Assembly: GCA_047518265.1 (NCBI GenBank) | Contig: JAKZRG010000085.1 | Location: forward strand, 26,362 to 90,361 | DNA length: 64,000 nt | Origin: Oceanospirillum sp047518265 | GTDB lineage: Bacteria > Pseudomonadota > Gammaproteobacteria > Pseudomonadales > Halomonadaceae | Direction: 5' to 3' | Shown: in pieces, positions 55,329-63,860 of the stretch | Layout of the letters: each line of letters starts with the position of its first letter | Position numbering within the stretch: position 1 is the first letter of the stretch | The notes under the pieces: model-generated | Told to the model about the DNA's origin: nothing | The model's database searches: none | What the model saw: the letters and a program-made list of their open reading frames with translations, nothing else | Program-made: the position numbers and the translations under genes

Positions 55329-55492
55329 GATTGAACGCTCATGTAGTATAATTTTGCTATCTAGTGTACATAAAGTAAGTCAGTAGACCAGTTAGAAGGT
55401 TAAATTTTCTTGTCTGTTGATAAATAAGGCCTATAATCCCCAGCCTTTATTTTACTGACCATCTATTTTTTTAACATATGTGAGGATTTCTC

Positions 55493-55789
55493 ATGGCTGG
55501 ATTCCGCCCCGGATCACGTCGTCCCCGTGCCCCTAAATTGCAGGGTAAGGGCACTTTAGAATCTGTTGCCACGGAAGGGCCTTTTCAAGAGTGGCTAGGA
55601 ATGCCTGAATTGTATCGTCATACGTTGGTGGTTGATGGTGTCAGCTTCTCATATCAAACAGAAGATCCTGACCTGTCTGTTTCTGTCGGTGATATCGTTG
55701 TTTTTCGTTATAAAGAAACGGCGAAGGGAAGTTGGGTTGATCGTAATTCACTAGGTGTTTGGATTGATCCTGCAACATATAATCAATAA
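55493..55789 (+). CDS. Unknown small protein
   Basis: The 98-residue protein has a basic, proline-rich start (MAGFRPGSRRPRAPKLQGKG) and a beta-rich remainder (residues about 40-98). I recognise no family. GAGGA lies 7 bases before the ATG. Palindromic element C begins at its stop codon. Confidence 0.65.
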   Translation: MAGFRPGSRRPRAPKLQGKGTLESVATEGPFQEWLGMPELYRHTLVVDGVSFSYQTEDPDLSVSVGDIVVFRYKETAKGSWVDRNSLGVWIDPATYNQ

Positions 55790-55881
55790 TACCAATCCCG
55801 ATAATCCCTTATGGATAAAAAGTAAGGTAAACCTCAGTGTTCTAAGAGATTAGTATCACTGATGACTTATCGGGAATGGTA
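55789..55881. repeat. Palindromic intergenic element, copy C
   Basis: Left end ATACCAATCCCGATAA (55789-55804) is identical to copies A and B; right end TTATCGGGAATGGTA (55867-55881) is identical to copy A except for its final base. An internal CAGTG/CACTG pair lies between. Length is 93 bases. Confidence 0.83.
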
Positions 55882-55909
55882 GGTTAACCGTAAACCGATA
55901 GAATATAAG

Positions 55910-55936
55910 AAGCCTGCTGAATAGCAGGCTTTTTGG
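55910..55936 (+). terminator. Terminator between small unknown gene and pheA
   Basis: AAGCCTGCT (55910-55918) pairs with AGCAGGCTT (55923-55931), with a 4-base loop and TTTT on the plus strand. The two genes are convergent. Confidence 0.83.
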
Positions 55937-55958
55937 TTTTTGGAAAAGCTAAGGTGAA

Positions 55959-56843
55959 TTAAGACAGTGATCCACCTTGCTGTCGCCATACATGAGGGCG
56001 GTAGGTGCCGAGTATACGAATATCTTGAGCAAAAAAGGCCAGTTCTTCCAGGGCATTTATCATGCCCTGTTCCGACTGATGAGCCTCTACATCCATATAA
56101 AATGTTGTTGCTTGAAAGCTACCTGTGTCCATATAGCTTTCTAGTTTCACGGTGTTAATGCCATTCGTCGCAAAACCTCCCATCGCCTTGTATAGCGCAG
56201 CAGGTAGGTTGCGTACTCTGAACATCAAAGAGGTTAGGTACATTTGTCCTGATTTGTACTCTGGTAGCTCAGCTTCTCGTGACAGAATAATAAATCGAGT
56301 GGTATTCCCATCATGATCTTGGAAATTTTCTCTCAATATATCCATATCGTACAGTTCAGCGGCTAAAGATGAGGCGATAGCAGCTCGGCTATTGTCTTTT
56401 AATTGCATGATTTCATGGGCGGCACCGGCGGTATCAGATTTTACATCTGTCTCTAGGCCTAACTTCATGATGTTGTTGTCGCATTGAGCTAAAGCTTGAG
56501 GGTGAGAGCATGCTGTGCGGATATCTTTTAATGCACTCCCTTTTAAGCCTATTAAGCAGTGATTAATGCTTTCAAAGTGTTCGCCAATGATTGATAGCTG
56601 AGTTTTAGGCAGTTGACGATAGATTTCTTCTACACGACCTGCGGTTGAATTCTCAATGGGGATCATGGCAAGACCGGCTTTGCCCAGTTCTACCATCTGC
56701 ATCGCTTCGGTAAAAGTACCGCAAGGAATAGGTTCGAGTCTTGGTCGTGCTTTGCGACAGGCAAGGTGTGAATAAGCTCCAGGGTGGCCCTGAAAGGCGA
56801 TAATTTGCTCAGGATTAGCAGCGGAAATGTTGATCTCTGACAC
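55959..56843 (-). CDS. pheA: Monofunctional prephenate dehydratase
   Basis: The 294-residue protein has an N-terminal PDT domain (IAFQGHPGAYSHLACRKA near 15-32, then PIENSTAGRV and NTTRFIIL near 180-187) and a C-terminal ACT domain (NGINTVKLESYM near 228-239). It converts prephenate to phenylpyruvate, and the ACT domain usually gives phenylalanine inhibition. There is no N-terminal chorismate mutase, unlike the bifunctional P-protein of many gammaproteobacteria. The start is GTG at 56843 with AGGAA 7 bases upstream. Confidence 0.93.
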   Translation of the reverse strand: MSEINISAANPEQIIAFQGHPGAYSHLACRKARPRLEPIPCGTFTEAMQMVELGKAGLAMIPIENSTAGRVEEIYRQLPKTQLSIIGEHFESINHCLIGLKGSALKDIRTACSHPQALAQCDNNIMKLGLETDVKSDTAGAAHEIMQLKDNSRAAIASSLAAELYDMDILRENFQDHDGNTTRFIILSREAELPEYKSGQMYLTSLMFRVRNLPAALYKAMGGFATNGINTVKLESYMDTGSFQATTFYMDVEAHQSEQGMINALEELAFFAQDIRILGTYRPHVWRQQGGSLS

Positions 56844-57056
56844 GGAAATGTTCCTGTTAAGGCCGTAGGTTACAAGTGCTATACAAAAAGATCGGCAGTA
56901 TTTGGTTTAATGTTCTTTCCATAAAGAATACCGGTCTTTAAAGGTGTATATTAAATAAATATATATGAATTCATGACTTTTCTGACAGAAGGGTCTAAAA
57001 CATTAGTCGATAATTAAAATAATTGCGCTATATCAAAATAATAAGCGGAGAAAAAA

Positions 57057-58679
57057 ATGAGTCAGTCTTCCCCAGGGACTTCTATTCAGACCAAAATTAC
57101 GGTTGCTCTACTCCTGGTCTTTGTTCTTGTTCTTGTTGTATCTATGATCTTTAGCGTTCGTAATGAGAGAGCTATGGTAGAAGAGGTTATTCTACAGCAT
57201 ACGCAGGATACCGCTGACTCTTACTTTGATGCGGTAAATATCATGATGATTACTGGTACTCTGGCAAATAGGGATATTTTGCGTAAGAAAGTGATGAGTC
57301 AACCTGATGTGGTTGATGCCCGAATTATTCGTAGTGAAGAGATCAATAAAATTTTTGGCCCAGGCTTACCGGAAGAGCAGGTACGAGATGACCTGGATCG
57401 TCGTGCTTTGTCCGGTGAAAAAATAAATGAAATCTCCACGGATGAGAGTGGGCGTCTATTGACGGTGCTGAATCCAGTACGTGCCAGTAAAGATTATCGT
57501 GGTACTAATTGTCTTATGTGTCATGTTGTGCCGGAAGGGACGGTGCTTGGTGCTGTTCGCGTGAGTTACTCCTTATCGACGCTGGATGATCATATCAGCA
57601 CTAACCTATGGCGCTTAGGTGCCACTCAGGTAGTGCTATTTACCATTGGTTTTATGATTATTGTTTATCTGTTGCGTCGTCTTATTGTTCGACCGCTTAA
57701 GAATATTCGAGAGGTCATGTTGCAGGTTGAGCGAAATTCAGATTTATCGACTGAAGTAAAAGGTATACGCAGCAGTGATGAGATAGGCGCTTTGGCATCG
57801 GCTCTGAATAATATGTTAGACCGTTTCCGTGGCAGTATGCAGGAGGTCTCGGGAATGACGCATCAGCTTAAGGGGGCCGCGGAAAGTATTTCCAGAGTTG
57901 CTGAAAGCACTGTGTCGGCGGTAAATAGTCAGCGTCGGGGTACTGAAACGGTAGTTAGTGCTATGCAGCAAGTGGAAACCAATGCTCATGAGGTTAAATC
58001 TTATGCTGAGAGTGCTTCCGATGCATCTGCCAGTGCGGATAGTCAGGCACAGCTAGGTACTCAGATGACAGAAACGGCTATTCAGGCTATTAGTCGTCTA
58101 ACCGGTGAGATTGAGCAGGCATCTTCTGTTATCTCTAAGGTGGGTAGCTATAGTACTGAGGTTGGAACAGTATTGGATGTTATTACATCTATTGCCGAAC
58201 AAACGAACTTATTGGCTTTAAACGCGGCTATTGAAGCTGCTCGGGCAGGTGAAGCAGGTCGAGGTTTTGCCGTTGTTGCAGATGAGGTTCGTTCGCTGGC
58301 AACGCGTACTCATGAATCTACTCTAGAGGTTCATAAGACCATTGAGCAGTTACAGCAAGAGGTTTCAGACGCTATTCAAGTAATGGAGGGGGCTCAGCAG
58401 AGTACTCATACCAGTGTGGATGAAGTGGAAAAGGTTTCTGAGTCCCTGCAGGAAATTGCTGAGGCGGTTTCAGGTATTAATACTTTAAATAGCCAAATGA
58501 CCGTTTCTGCTCAGCAGCAAGAGCAAGCTTCTGCTGAGGTTAATCGAAGTGTACAGGAGATCGGGGAGATAGCTGAACGTACATCAACTGAGGCTCGACA
58601 AGGGGTTGATGTAAGTGAAAGCCTTCTGGGCTTAGCTGTGCAGTTAGAGAAAATGGTGAATCAATTTAAGCTAAAATAA
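57057..58679 (+). CDS. Chemoreceptor with a periplasmic c-type heme motif
   Basis: The 540-residue protein has TM1 near 15-33, a periplasmic domain (about 34-187), TM2 near 188-207, HAMP (about 208-262), and a standard signalling tip (IAEQTNLLALNAAIEAARAG near 382-401). The periplasmic domain contains CLMCH at 152-156, a CxxCH heme-c attachment site, the DNA for which is at 57510-57524. Similar heme-bearing chemoreceptors (for instance DcrA of Desulfovibrio and PAS-like Geobacter sensors) detect oxygen or redox state. Whether heme is attached here needs testing. It is monocistronic, ended by a clear terminator. Confidence 0.9.
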   Translation: MSQSSPGTSIQTKITVALLLVFVLVLVVSMIFSVRNERAMVEEVILQHTQDTADSYFDAVNIMMITGTLANRDILRKKVMSQPDVVDARIIRSEEINKIFGPGLPEEQVRDDLDRRALSGEKINEISTDESGRLLTVLNPVRASKDYRGTNCLMCHVVPEGTVLGAVRVSYSLSTLDDHISTNLWRLGATQVVLFTIGFMIIVYLLRRLIVRPLKNIREVMLQVERNSDLSTEVKGIRSSDEIGALASALNNMLDRFRGSMQEVSGMTHQLKGAAESISRVAESTVSAVNSQRRGTETVVSAMQQVETNAHEVKSYAESASDASASADSQAQLGTQMTETAIQAISRLTGEIEQASSVISKVGSYSTEVGTVLDVITSIAEQTNLLALNAAIEAARAGEAGRGFAVVADEVRSLATRTHESTLEVHKTIEQLQQEVSDAIQVMEGAQQSTHTSVDEVEKVSESLQEIAEAVSGINTLNSQMTVSAQQQEQASAEVNRSVQEIGEIAERTSTEARQGVDVSESLLGLAVQLEKMVNQFKLK

Positions 58680-58696
58680 TAAGTTAAATGGATAGT

Positions 58697-58734
58697 AAAT
58701 CCGGATAGCATTTAGCTTGTCCGGATTTATTATT
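58697..58734 (+). terminator. Terminator after the heme-motif chemoreceptor
   Basis: AAATCCGGA (58697-58705) pairs with TCCGGATTT (58720-58728), with a 14-base loop, followed by TTTATTATT. Confidence 0.8.
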
Positions 58735-58762
58735 GATCATAGAAGCCGGTTGACTTGCCAGG

Positions 58763-59560
58763 TTATATCTCATCGGAGGTTGTTTTTTTCCGGCTAGGCC
58801 GGATATTTTTAGCTTTAATCACGCCAGGCCCTCCTCCTGCGCGTTTAGTGCGTACGATGACACGCTTTGCAACGACCGGTTTATCCTCTTCATCAATATT
58901 TTGGTCCGGCTGTGCAACAGGGTAGCTATCCCTATTGATCTCATTGCCAATTATAAAATCGGCACAAGCATATAGATCTGATGAAATAAAACGAAAAACA
59001 TCCATGCCACCAAACTGCTGATAAAGACGTTTCTTGTAAGAGCTATAGTGTCGAGAGATAGTTTGAGCCAGCTGTTCCCCAAATAAAATATTCGAAGAAT
59101 TGATCCCGTTGCCTTGTAGGCCACACTTAGGGGCTTGAATAAACATTAATTCAATGGGCAGGCCATCAAACGTTTTTTGTGCCCCATTGTGTTTGCTCAT
59201 TATTTTTTCATGTTCTTTAACCAGCTCGTCTCGTAGAGCCTTACTGACGTGTTTATACAAGTCAGTCGGATTCTCCATCGGGATATCGCGACCTTTTACG
59301 CTGCGCGACCACTCTCCTCGATAATTTACTTCAATCTTACCGTATAGCGTACGGCTATTGATCAGTGTAATGCCGAAGGTATGGATCACAGCATGGTCGA
59401 CAGTGATTTGTCGATCATAAACTTCAACCTGAAGATTGTTAATTACAATAATATCTGCGCTTTCGGCAAAGGCTGTTTTTAGTTTACTTGCAACATCTGC
59501 GCAGTTTTCTTCTGCTCGGCTATCGGTGTCTGGTCGGTATTTATATTCGGTTAAAATCAT
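58763..59560 (-). CDS. NERD-domain (nuclease-related) protein
   Basis: The 265-residue protein has an N-terminal NERD-like domain: INNLQVEVYDRQITVDHAVI near 40-59, then GITLINSRTLYGKIEV near 63-78. In place of the usual DHxx...ExK pair it has DHAVI and NSRT, so the catalytic acidic residue is uncertain. The C-terminal end is highly basic (about 225-265). NERD proteins are often linked to DNA processing but mostly uncharacterised. Confidence 0.68.
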   Translation of the reverse strand: MILTEYKYRPDTDSRAEENCADVASKLKTAFAESADIIVINNLQVEVYDRQITVDHAVIHTFGITLINSRTLYGKIEVNYRGEWSRSVKGRDIPMENPTDLYKHVSKALRDELVKEHEKIMSKHNGAQKTFDGLPIELMFIQAPKCGLQGNGINSSNILFGEQLAQTISRHYSSYKKRLYQQFGGMDVFRFISSDLYACADFIIGNEINRDSYPVAQPDQNIDEEDKPVVAKRVIVRTKRAGGGPGVIKAKNIRPSRKKTTSDEI

Positions 59561-59749
59561 TTTTAGGGCTCAAAATAGCGGCTTGTTAATATCAATTATA
59601 GACAGATCAGGTAGGCTTTGAGTAGTTGCACTTTATCGGCAGCTTTCGCTCTTGCTGAAGAACGATGTGAAAAGATGCTGTAAGGATAAACAGATGTTAG
59701 ACTTCTGTTAACTTTAATGACCTGACAATTTACGGACTGACCCCAGCTG

Positions 59750-62008
59750 ATGAGTGCACAAATCAACCATGAAGGTGTCGAGCAGATATCGCTTAAACAG
59801 TACACCGAAAAAGCCTATCTTGATTATTCCATGTACGTCATATTGGATCGTGCACTGCCTCACATTGGCGATGGCTTAAAACCTGTGCAGCGTCGCATAG
59901 TATATGCGATGTCAGAATTGGGCCTGAAGGCCAGTGCAAAACATAAAAAGTCTGCACGTACAGTGGGTGATGTGCTGGGTAAATTTCATCCTCATGGTGA
60001 CAGTGCTTGTTATGAGGCCATGGTATTGATGGCTCAGCCATTTTCTTATCGATACCCGCTTATTGATGGTCAGGGTAATTGGGGATCTGCTGATGATCCT
60101 AAATCTTTTGCGGCGATGCGTTATACCGAAGCTAAGCTGGCAAAGTTTTCAGAGCTGTTATTAGCAGAGTTAGGTCAGGGGACAGTTGATTGGCTGCCTA
60201 ACTTTGATGGTACCTTGAATGAGCCAGCAGTCTTACCCTCTCGTGTGCCTCATGTTTTGCTTAATGGCTCAACAGGAATTGCCGTGGGTATGGCTACGGA
60301 TATTCCTCCTCATAATTTGGAAGAGGTTACGCAGGCCTGTATCCATCTGCTTAATAAACCTGAAGCAGATATAGCAGAATTGATGCGATTTGTTAAAGCA
60401 CCGGATTATCCAACGGATGCTGAAATTATCACCCCTGAATCTGATATTAGAAAAATATATGAAACAGGGCGCGGTGGTGTACGTATGCGCGCCGTCTATC
60501 AGATAGAAGATGGTGATGTCGTTATCACGGCTTTGCCTCACCAGGTTTCGGGTGCAAAAATATTGGAGCAGATTGCGGCCCAAATGCAGGCGAAGAAGTT
60601 GCCAATGGTCGTGGATCTTAGGGATGAGTCTGATCATGAAAATCCGACTCGTTTAGTCATTGTGCCTCGTTCCAATCGCATTGATATTGAAGGCATGATG
60701 GCCCATCTATTTGCGACCACAGATTTAGAGAAAAGCTATCGTATTAATTTAAATATGATTGGTACTGATGGTCGCCCTCAGGTGAAAGGCCTGGTGCAAA
60801 TATTAACGGAATGGCTGAGTTTTCGTCGGGATACGGTACGTCGCCGTCTAGAGCATCGATTACAGAAAGTAGTGGATCGCTTGCACTTATTAGCGGGTTT
60901 ATTAATTGCTTATCTTAATATCGATGAAGTTATTGATATTATCCGTACCGAAGATGAGCCTAAGCAGGAATTAATTAGCCGTTTTGATCTTAGTGAAAGG
61001 CAGGCGGAGGCAATTCTGGAGTTGAAGCTACGTCAACTGGCTAAGCTGGAAGAGGTGCGTATCCGAGGTGAGCAAAATGAGCTGGAAGAGGAGCGTAAAA
61101 AGTTAGAGCATCTTCTAAACTCGGCAAATGCTTTGAATCAGTTGATTGAAGATGAATTGGAAACGGATGCAGAAAAATTTGGTGATTTACGTCGTTCACC
61201 TTTGGTGCAGCGGGGAGAGGCGAAAGCCTTAGATGAAACAGCTTTGGTGAGTTCAGACCCTGTAACGATTGTGCTTTCGAAGCAGGGGTGGGTACGTGCG
61301 GCCAAGGGACATGATATTGACCCAGAAAGTTTAAACTTTAAGGCAGGAGATGGTTATCATCTCATGTGTAGAGGGCGCTCTAATCAGCAGATACTTTTTG
61401 TTGATAGTAGTGGTCGAAGCTACTCACTTCCAGCTCATACTTTACCTTCAGCGCGAGGGCAAGGAGAGCCACTAACAGGACGTATTAATCCACCTTCTGG
61501 TGCAGCTTTCCAAGGTTTGGTGGTGGCAGAAGACAGGCAGCGTTATTTGATGGCCAGCGATGCAGGTTATGGCTTCGTCGTTGAATCTTCCGATATGTTA
61601 TCTAAAAATAAGGCAGGAAAGGCCTTGTTAACGGTGCCTAAAGGGTGTGAGGTTTTAGTTCCAACGCCGATCCCTGTTGGTGATGATAGCGATATTCGTG
61701 TGGCGGTTGTTTCTACTGAAGGACGTTTACTGATATTCAAGCTTGAGCAGCTTCCTGTGTTAAGTAAGGGTAAAGGTAATAAGATGATTGATATTCCGGC
61801 AGCCAAATCGGCTGGTCGGGAAGAGTTTGTCCGAGATTTGATAGTCTTGGCTGCTGACGATGTATTGACTATTCATGCTGGAAAGCGTCATTTGGCTTTA
61901 AAAGGTACCGATCTCGAGCATTATCAAGGCGAACGAGGGCGACGAGGCAATAAACTACCTCGTGGTTTTCAGAAAGTGGATCGAATAGCGATAAAAACAG
62001 AAGAATAA
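59750..62008 (+). CDS. parC: DNA topoisomerase IV subunit A
   Basis: The 752-residue protein matches ParC, with the catalytic tyrosine at Tyr125 (RYTE) and quinolone-resistance region HPHGDSACYEA at 80-90, carrying the sensitive-type Ser85 and Glu89. The C-terminal beta-pinwheel is present. It decatenates sister chromosomes with ParE, which is not in the window. A palindromic element and a terminator follow. Confidence 0.97.
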   Translation: MSAQINHEGVEQISLKQYTEKAYLDYSMYVILDRALPHIGDGLKPVQRRIVYAMSELGLKASAKHKKSARTVGDVLGKFHPHGDSACYEAMVLMAQPFSYRYPLIDGQGNWGSADDPKSFAAMRYTEAKLAKFSELLLAELGQGTVDWLPNFDGTLNEPAVLPSRVPHVLLNGSTGIAVGMATDIPPHNLEEVTQACIHLLNKPEADIAELMRFVKAPDYPTDAEIITPESDIRKIYETGRGGVRMRAVYQIEDGDVVITALPHQVSGAKILEQIAAQMQAKKLPMVVDLRDESDHENPTRLVIVPRSNRIDIEGMMAHLFATTDLEKSYRINLNMIGTDGRPQVKGLVQILTEWLSFRRDTVRRRLEHRLQKVVDRLHLLAGLLIAYLNIDEVIDIIRTEDEPKQELISRFDLSERQAEAILELKLRQLAKLEEVRIRGEQNELEEERKKLEHLLNSANALNQLIEDELETDAEKFGDLRRSPLVQRGEAKALDETALVSSDPVTIVLSKQGWVRAAKGHDIDPESLNFKAGDGYHLMCRGRSNQQILFVDSSGRSYSLPAHTLPSARGQGEPLTGRINPPSGAAFQGLVVAEDRQRYLMASDAGYGFVVESSDMLSKNKAGKALLTVPKGCEVLVPTPIPVGDDSDIRVAVVSTEGRLLIFKLEQLPVLSKGKGNKMIDIPAAKSAGREEFVRDLIVLAADDVLTIHAGKRHLALKGTDLEHYQGERGRRGNKLPRGFQKVDRIAIKTEE

Positions 62009-62014
62009 AAAAAC

Positions 62015-62115
62015 ATACGATTTCCGATAACTCTGATGTGTTGAAACAGTCTGTCTCTGGGCTAATCTTTATGTGACAGAGAGTCGCTTTATATGCATGT
62101 TATCGGAGTGGGTAT
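62015..62115. repeat. Palindromic intergenic element, copy D (divergent)
   Basis: ATACGATTTCCGATAAC (62015-62031) and GTTATCGGAGTGGGTAT (62099-62115) are inverted copies with four mismatches. They resemble the ends of A-C. The CTGTC/GACAG pair makes an internal hairpin. Length is 101 bases, between parC and its terminator. Confidence 0.6.
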
Positions 62116-62145
62116 AAGCCGCTAGATTTAGCGGCTTTTTCTTTT
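62116..62145 (+). terminator. Terminator after parC
   Basis: AAGCCGCTA (62116-62124) pairs with TAGCGGCTT (62129-62137), with a 4-base loop and a T-rich tract TTTTTCTTTT. Confidence 0.9.
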
Positions 62146-62262
62146 ATTGCTTGATGGGCTTTTATGATGTTTCTATTCCTAACCTGCATTCTTACCTGTC
62201 TCTGGTATACTTCGTTCTAATTTCTTATCCTTTGGCTCACAAGGCTTTAAACAGGCAGGTTC

Positions 62263-63474
62263 ATGAAAGAAGTCATACTGATTAATATTTCCGGTGTCGA
62301 TAAACCGGGTCTGACCTCATCTATTACAGAGATTTTGGCTGGTTACGGCGTCAATATCCTCGATATCGGCCAAGCGGTAATTCATGACACCTTGTCCTTA
62401 GGGATCTTGATTCATATTCCAGAAGAAGCGGAATCTTCTCCTGTATTACGGGACGTGTTGTTTAAGGCGCACGAACTTGGGGTGAATATTCGTTTTACTC
62501 CAGTGGCAGAAGATAGTTATGGTCACTGGGTTGAGGGGCAAGGTAAAAATCGATTCATTGTTACCTTGTTGTCTCGCCAAGTAACTGCCGAGCATATCGC
62601 AAAAGTAACGGGTGTTGTGGCAAGTAATGGTATGAATATTGATCGGATTAATCGTTTATCTGGTCGTATACCGTTGCGTGAGATGACAGAGCAAAGCCGG
62701 GCTTGTGTCGAATTTTCCGTTCGAGGAGATCCAGAAAATCCTGCTTTAGTGCGTGAGCAGTTTTTAAGCTTAGCGAATGAGTTGGGTGTAGATATTTCTT
62801 TTCAGGAAGATAATGTTTTCCGTCGTAACCGCCGTCTTGTGGTTTTTGATATGGACTCTACTCTAATCGAAGCAGAAGTAATCGATGAGTTGGCTAAAGC
62901 TGCTGGAGTCGGTGAACAAGTTGCTGAAATTACCGAAAGTGCTATGCGTGGTGATATCGACTTTACCGAAAGCTTTAAACGTCGTGTAGCCTTGCTAAAA
63001 GGATTAGATGAATCTGTTCTAAGTGAGATAGCGGAAGAGTTACCTGTAACAGAGGGCGCTGAGAAGTTAATTTCAACCTTGAGTGCGTTGGGTTATACCA
63101 CGGCAATTCTGTCCGGCGGTTTTAATTACTTTGGTCGTTATTTGCAGAAAAAACTGGGTATCGATTATGTTCATGCCAATGAGCTTGAAATAGTTGACGG
63201 TAAAGTAACCGGTAATGTAACTGGCATTGTTGTTGATGGTGAGCGTAAAAAAGAGCTGCTGAAGCAAATAGCAGAACAAGAAGGTGTCAGATTAGAGCAG
63301 ACAATTGCAGTTGGTGATGGTGCAAATGATCTGCCTATGTTGGGTACCGCCGGTCTCGGTATTGCTTTCCGTGCTAAGCCTATAGTGAAAGAGAGTGCTG
63401 AGCACTCCTTGTCGACATTAGGTTTGGACGCCATTTTATATATGATCGGTTATAGTGATCGAGATTTGGATTAA
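62263..63474 (+). CDS. serB: Phosphoserine phosphatase SerB with N-terminal ACT domains
   Basis: The 403-residue protein has two N-terminal ACT-like domains (about 1-180) and a HAD phosphatase domain with DMDSTL near 196-201 (nucleophile Asp), SGG near 285 and GDGANDL near 353-359. It makes serine from phosphoserine, the last step of the pathway. The ACT domains suggest serine feedback. The gene is followed by a very strong terminator before the rRNA promoters. Confidence 0.95.
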   Translation: MKEVILINISGVDKPGLTSSITEILAGYGVNILDIGQAVIHDTLSLGILIHIPEEAESSPVLRDVLFKAHELGVNIRFTPVAEDSYGHWVEGQGKNRFIVTLLSRQVTAEHIAKVTGVVASNGMNIDRINRLSGRIPLREMTEQSRACVEFSVRGDPENPALVREQFLSLANELGVDISFQEDNVFRRNRRLVVFDMDSTLIEAEVIDELAKAAGVGEQVAEITESAMRGDIDFTESFKRRVALLKGLDESVLSEIAEELPVTEGAEKLISTLSALGYTTAILSGGFNYFGRYLQKKLGIDYVHANELEIVDGKVTGNVTGIVVDGERKKELLKQIAEQEGVRLEQTIAVGDGANDLPMLGTAGLGIAFRAKPIVKESAEHSLSTLGLDAILYMIGYSDRDLD

Positions 63475-63517
63475 ATCTAGATTCGATATGATATGTGTGT
63501 GGTAATGCTCTATTTTT

Positions 63518-63562
63518 AAAACCCCAAATGCTCGCTAACGCGGGCATTTGGGGTTTTGCTTC
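63518..63562 (+). terminator. Strong terminator after serB
   Basis: An 18-bp hairpin (63518-63535 with 63540-63557, one G-U pair, loop TAAC) begins AAAACCCCAAATGC and ends GCATTTGGGGTTTT. It isolates serB from the rRNA promoters. Confidence 0.93.
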
Positions 63563-63664
63563 ATTGCTTTTTGTTTGCTTTATCTCTGCCTGCTCTGAAA
63601 AGCCCATTCTGTCGTTGCCTCTCCCTGTCTTTTGAAGAATATCCTCTTTTCTTCTTTTTAACCC

Positions 63665-63692
63665 TTGTGCTTTGATTGTCCCTGCGTATAAT
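63665..63692 (+). promoter_or_regulatory. rRNA promoter P1
   Basis: TTGTGC (63665-63670) and TATAAT (63687-63692) are 16 bases apart, followed by the GC-rich discriminator ACGCCCTC. This is the pattern of growth-rate-regulated rRNA promoters. Confidence 0.7.
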
Positions 63693-63792
63693 ACGCCCTC
63701 GCTGTCACGGACAAGTTCTTCGGCAGCACGTTAACACCTTGTTTTTTCAGTACTTTCTTTTGGAACTTCTGAAAAATATTTAAAATAAAGTG

Positions 63793-63820
63793 TTGACGGC
63801 GAGGTTTGCTTCTGTATAAT
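63793..63820 (+). promoter_or_regulatory. rRNA promoter P2
   Basis: TTGACG (63793-63798) and TATAAT (63815-63820) are 16 bases apart. An A/T-rich UP-element-like stretch precedes it (63768-63790). The following ACGCAGCC is a G/C-rich discriminator. Confidence 0.78.
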
Positions 63821-63860
63821 ACGCAGCCTCAGTTAAGCGAGACGAGTTCATCGCTTGGCC

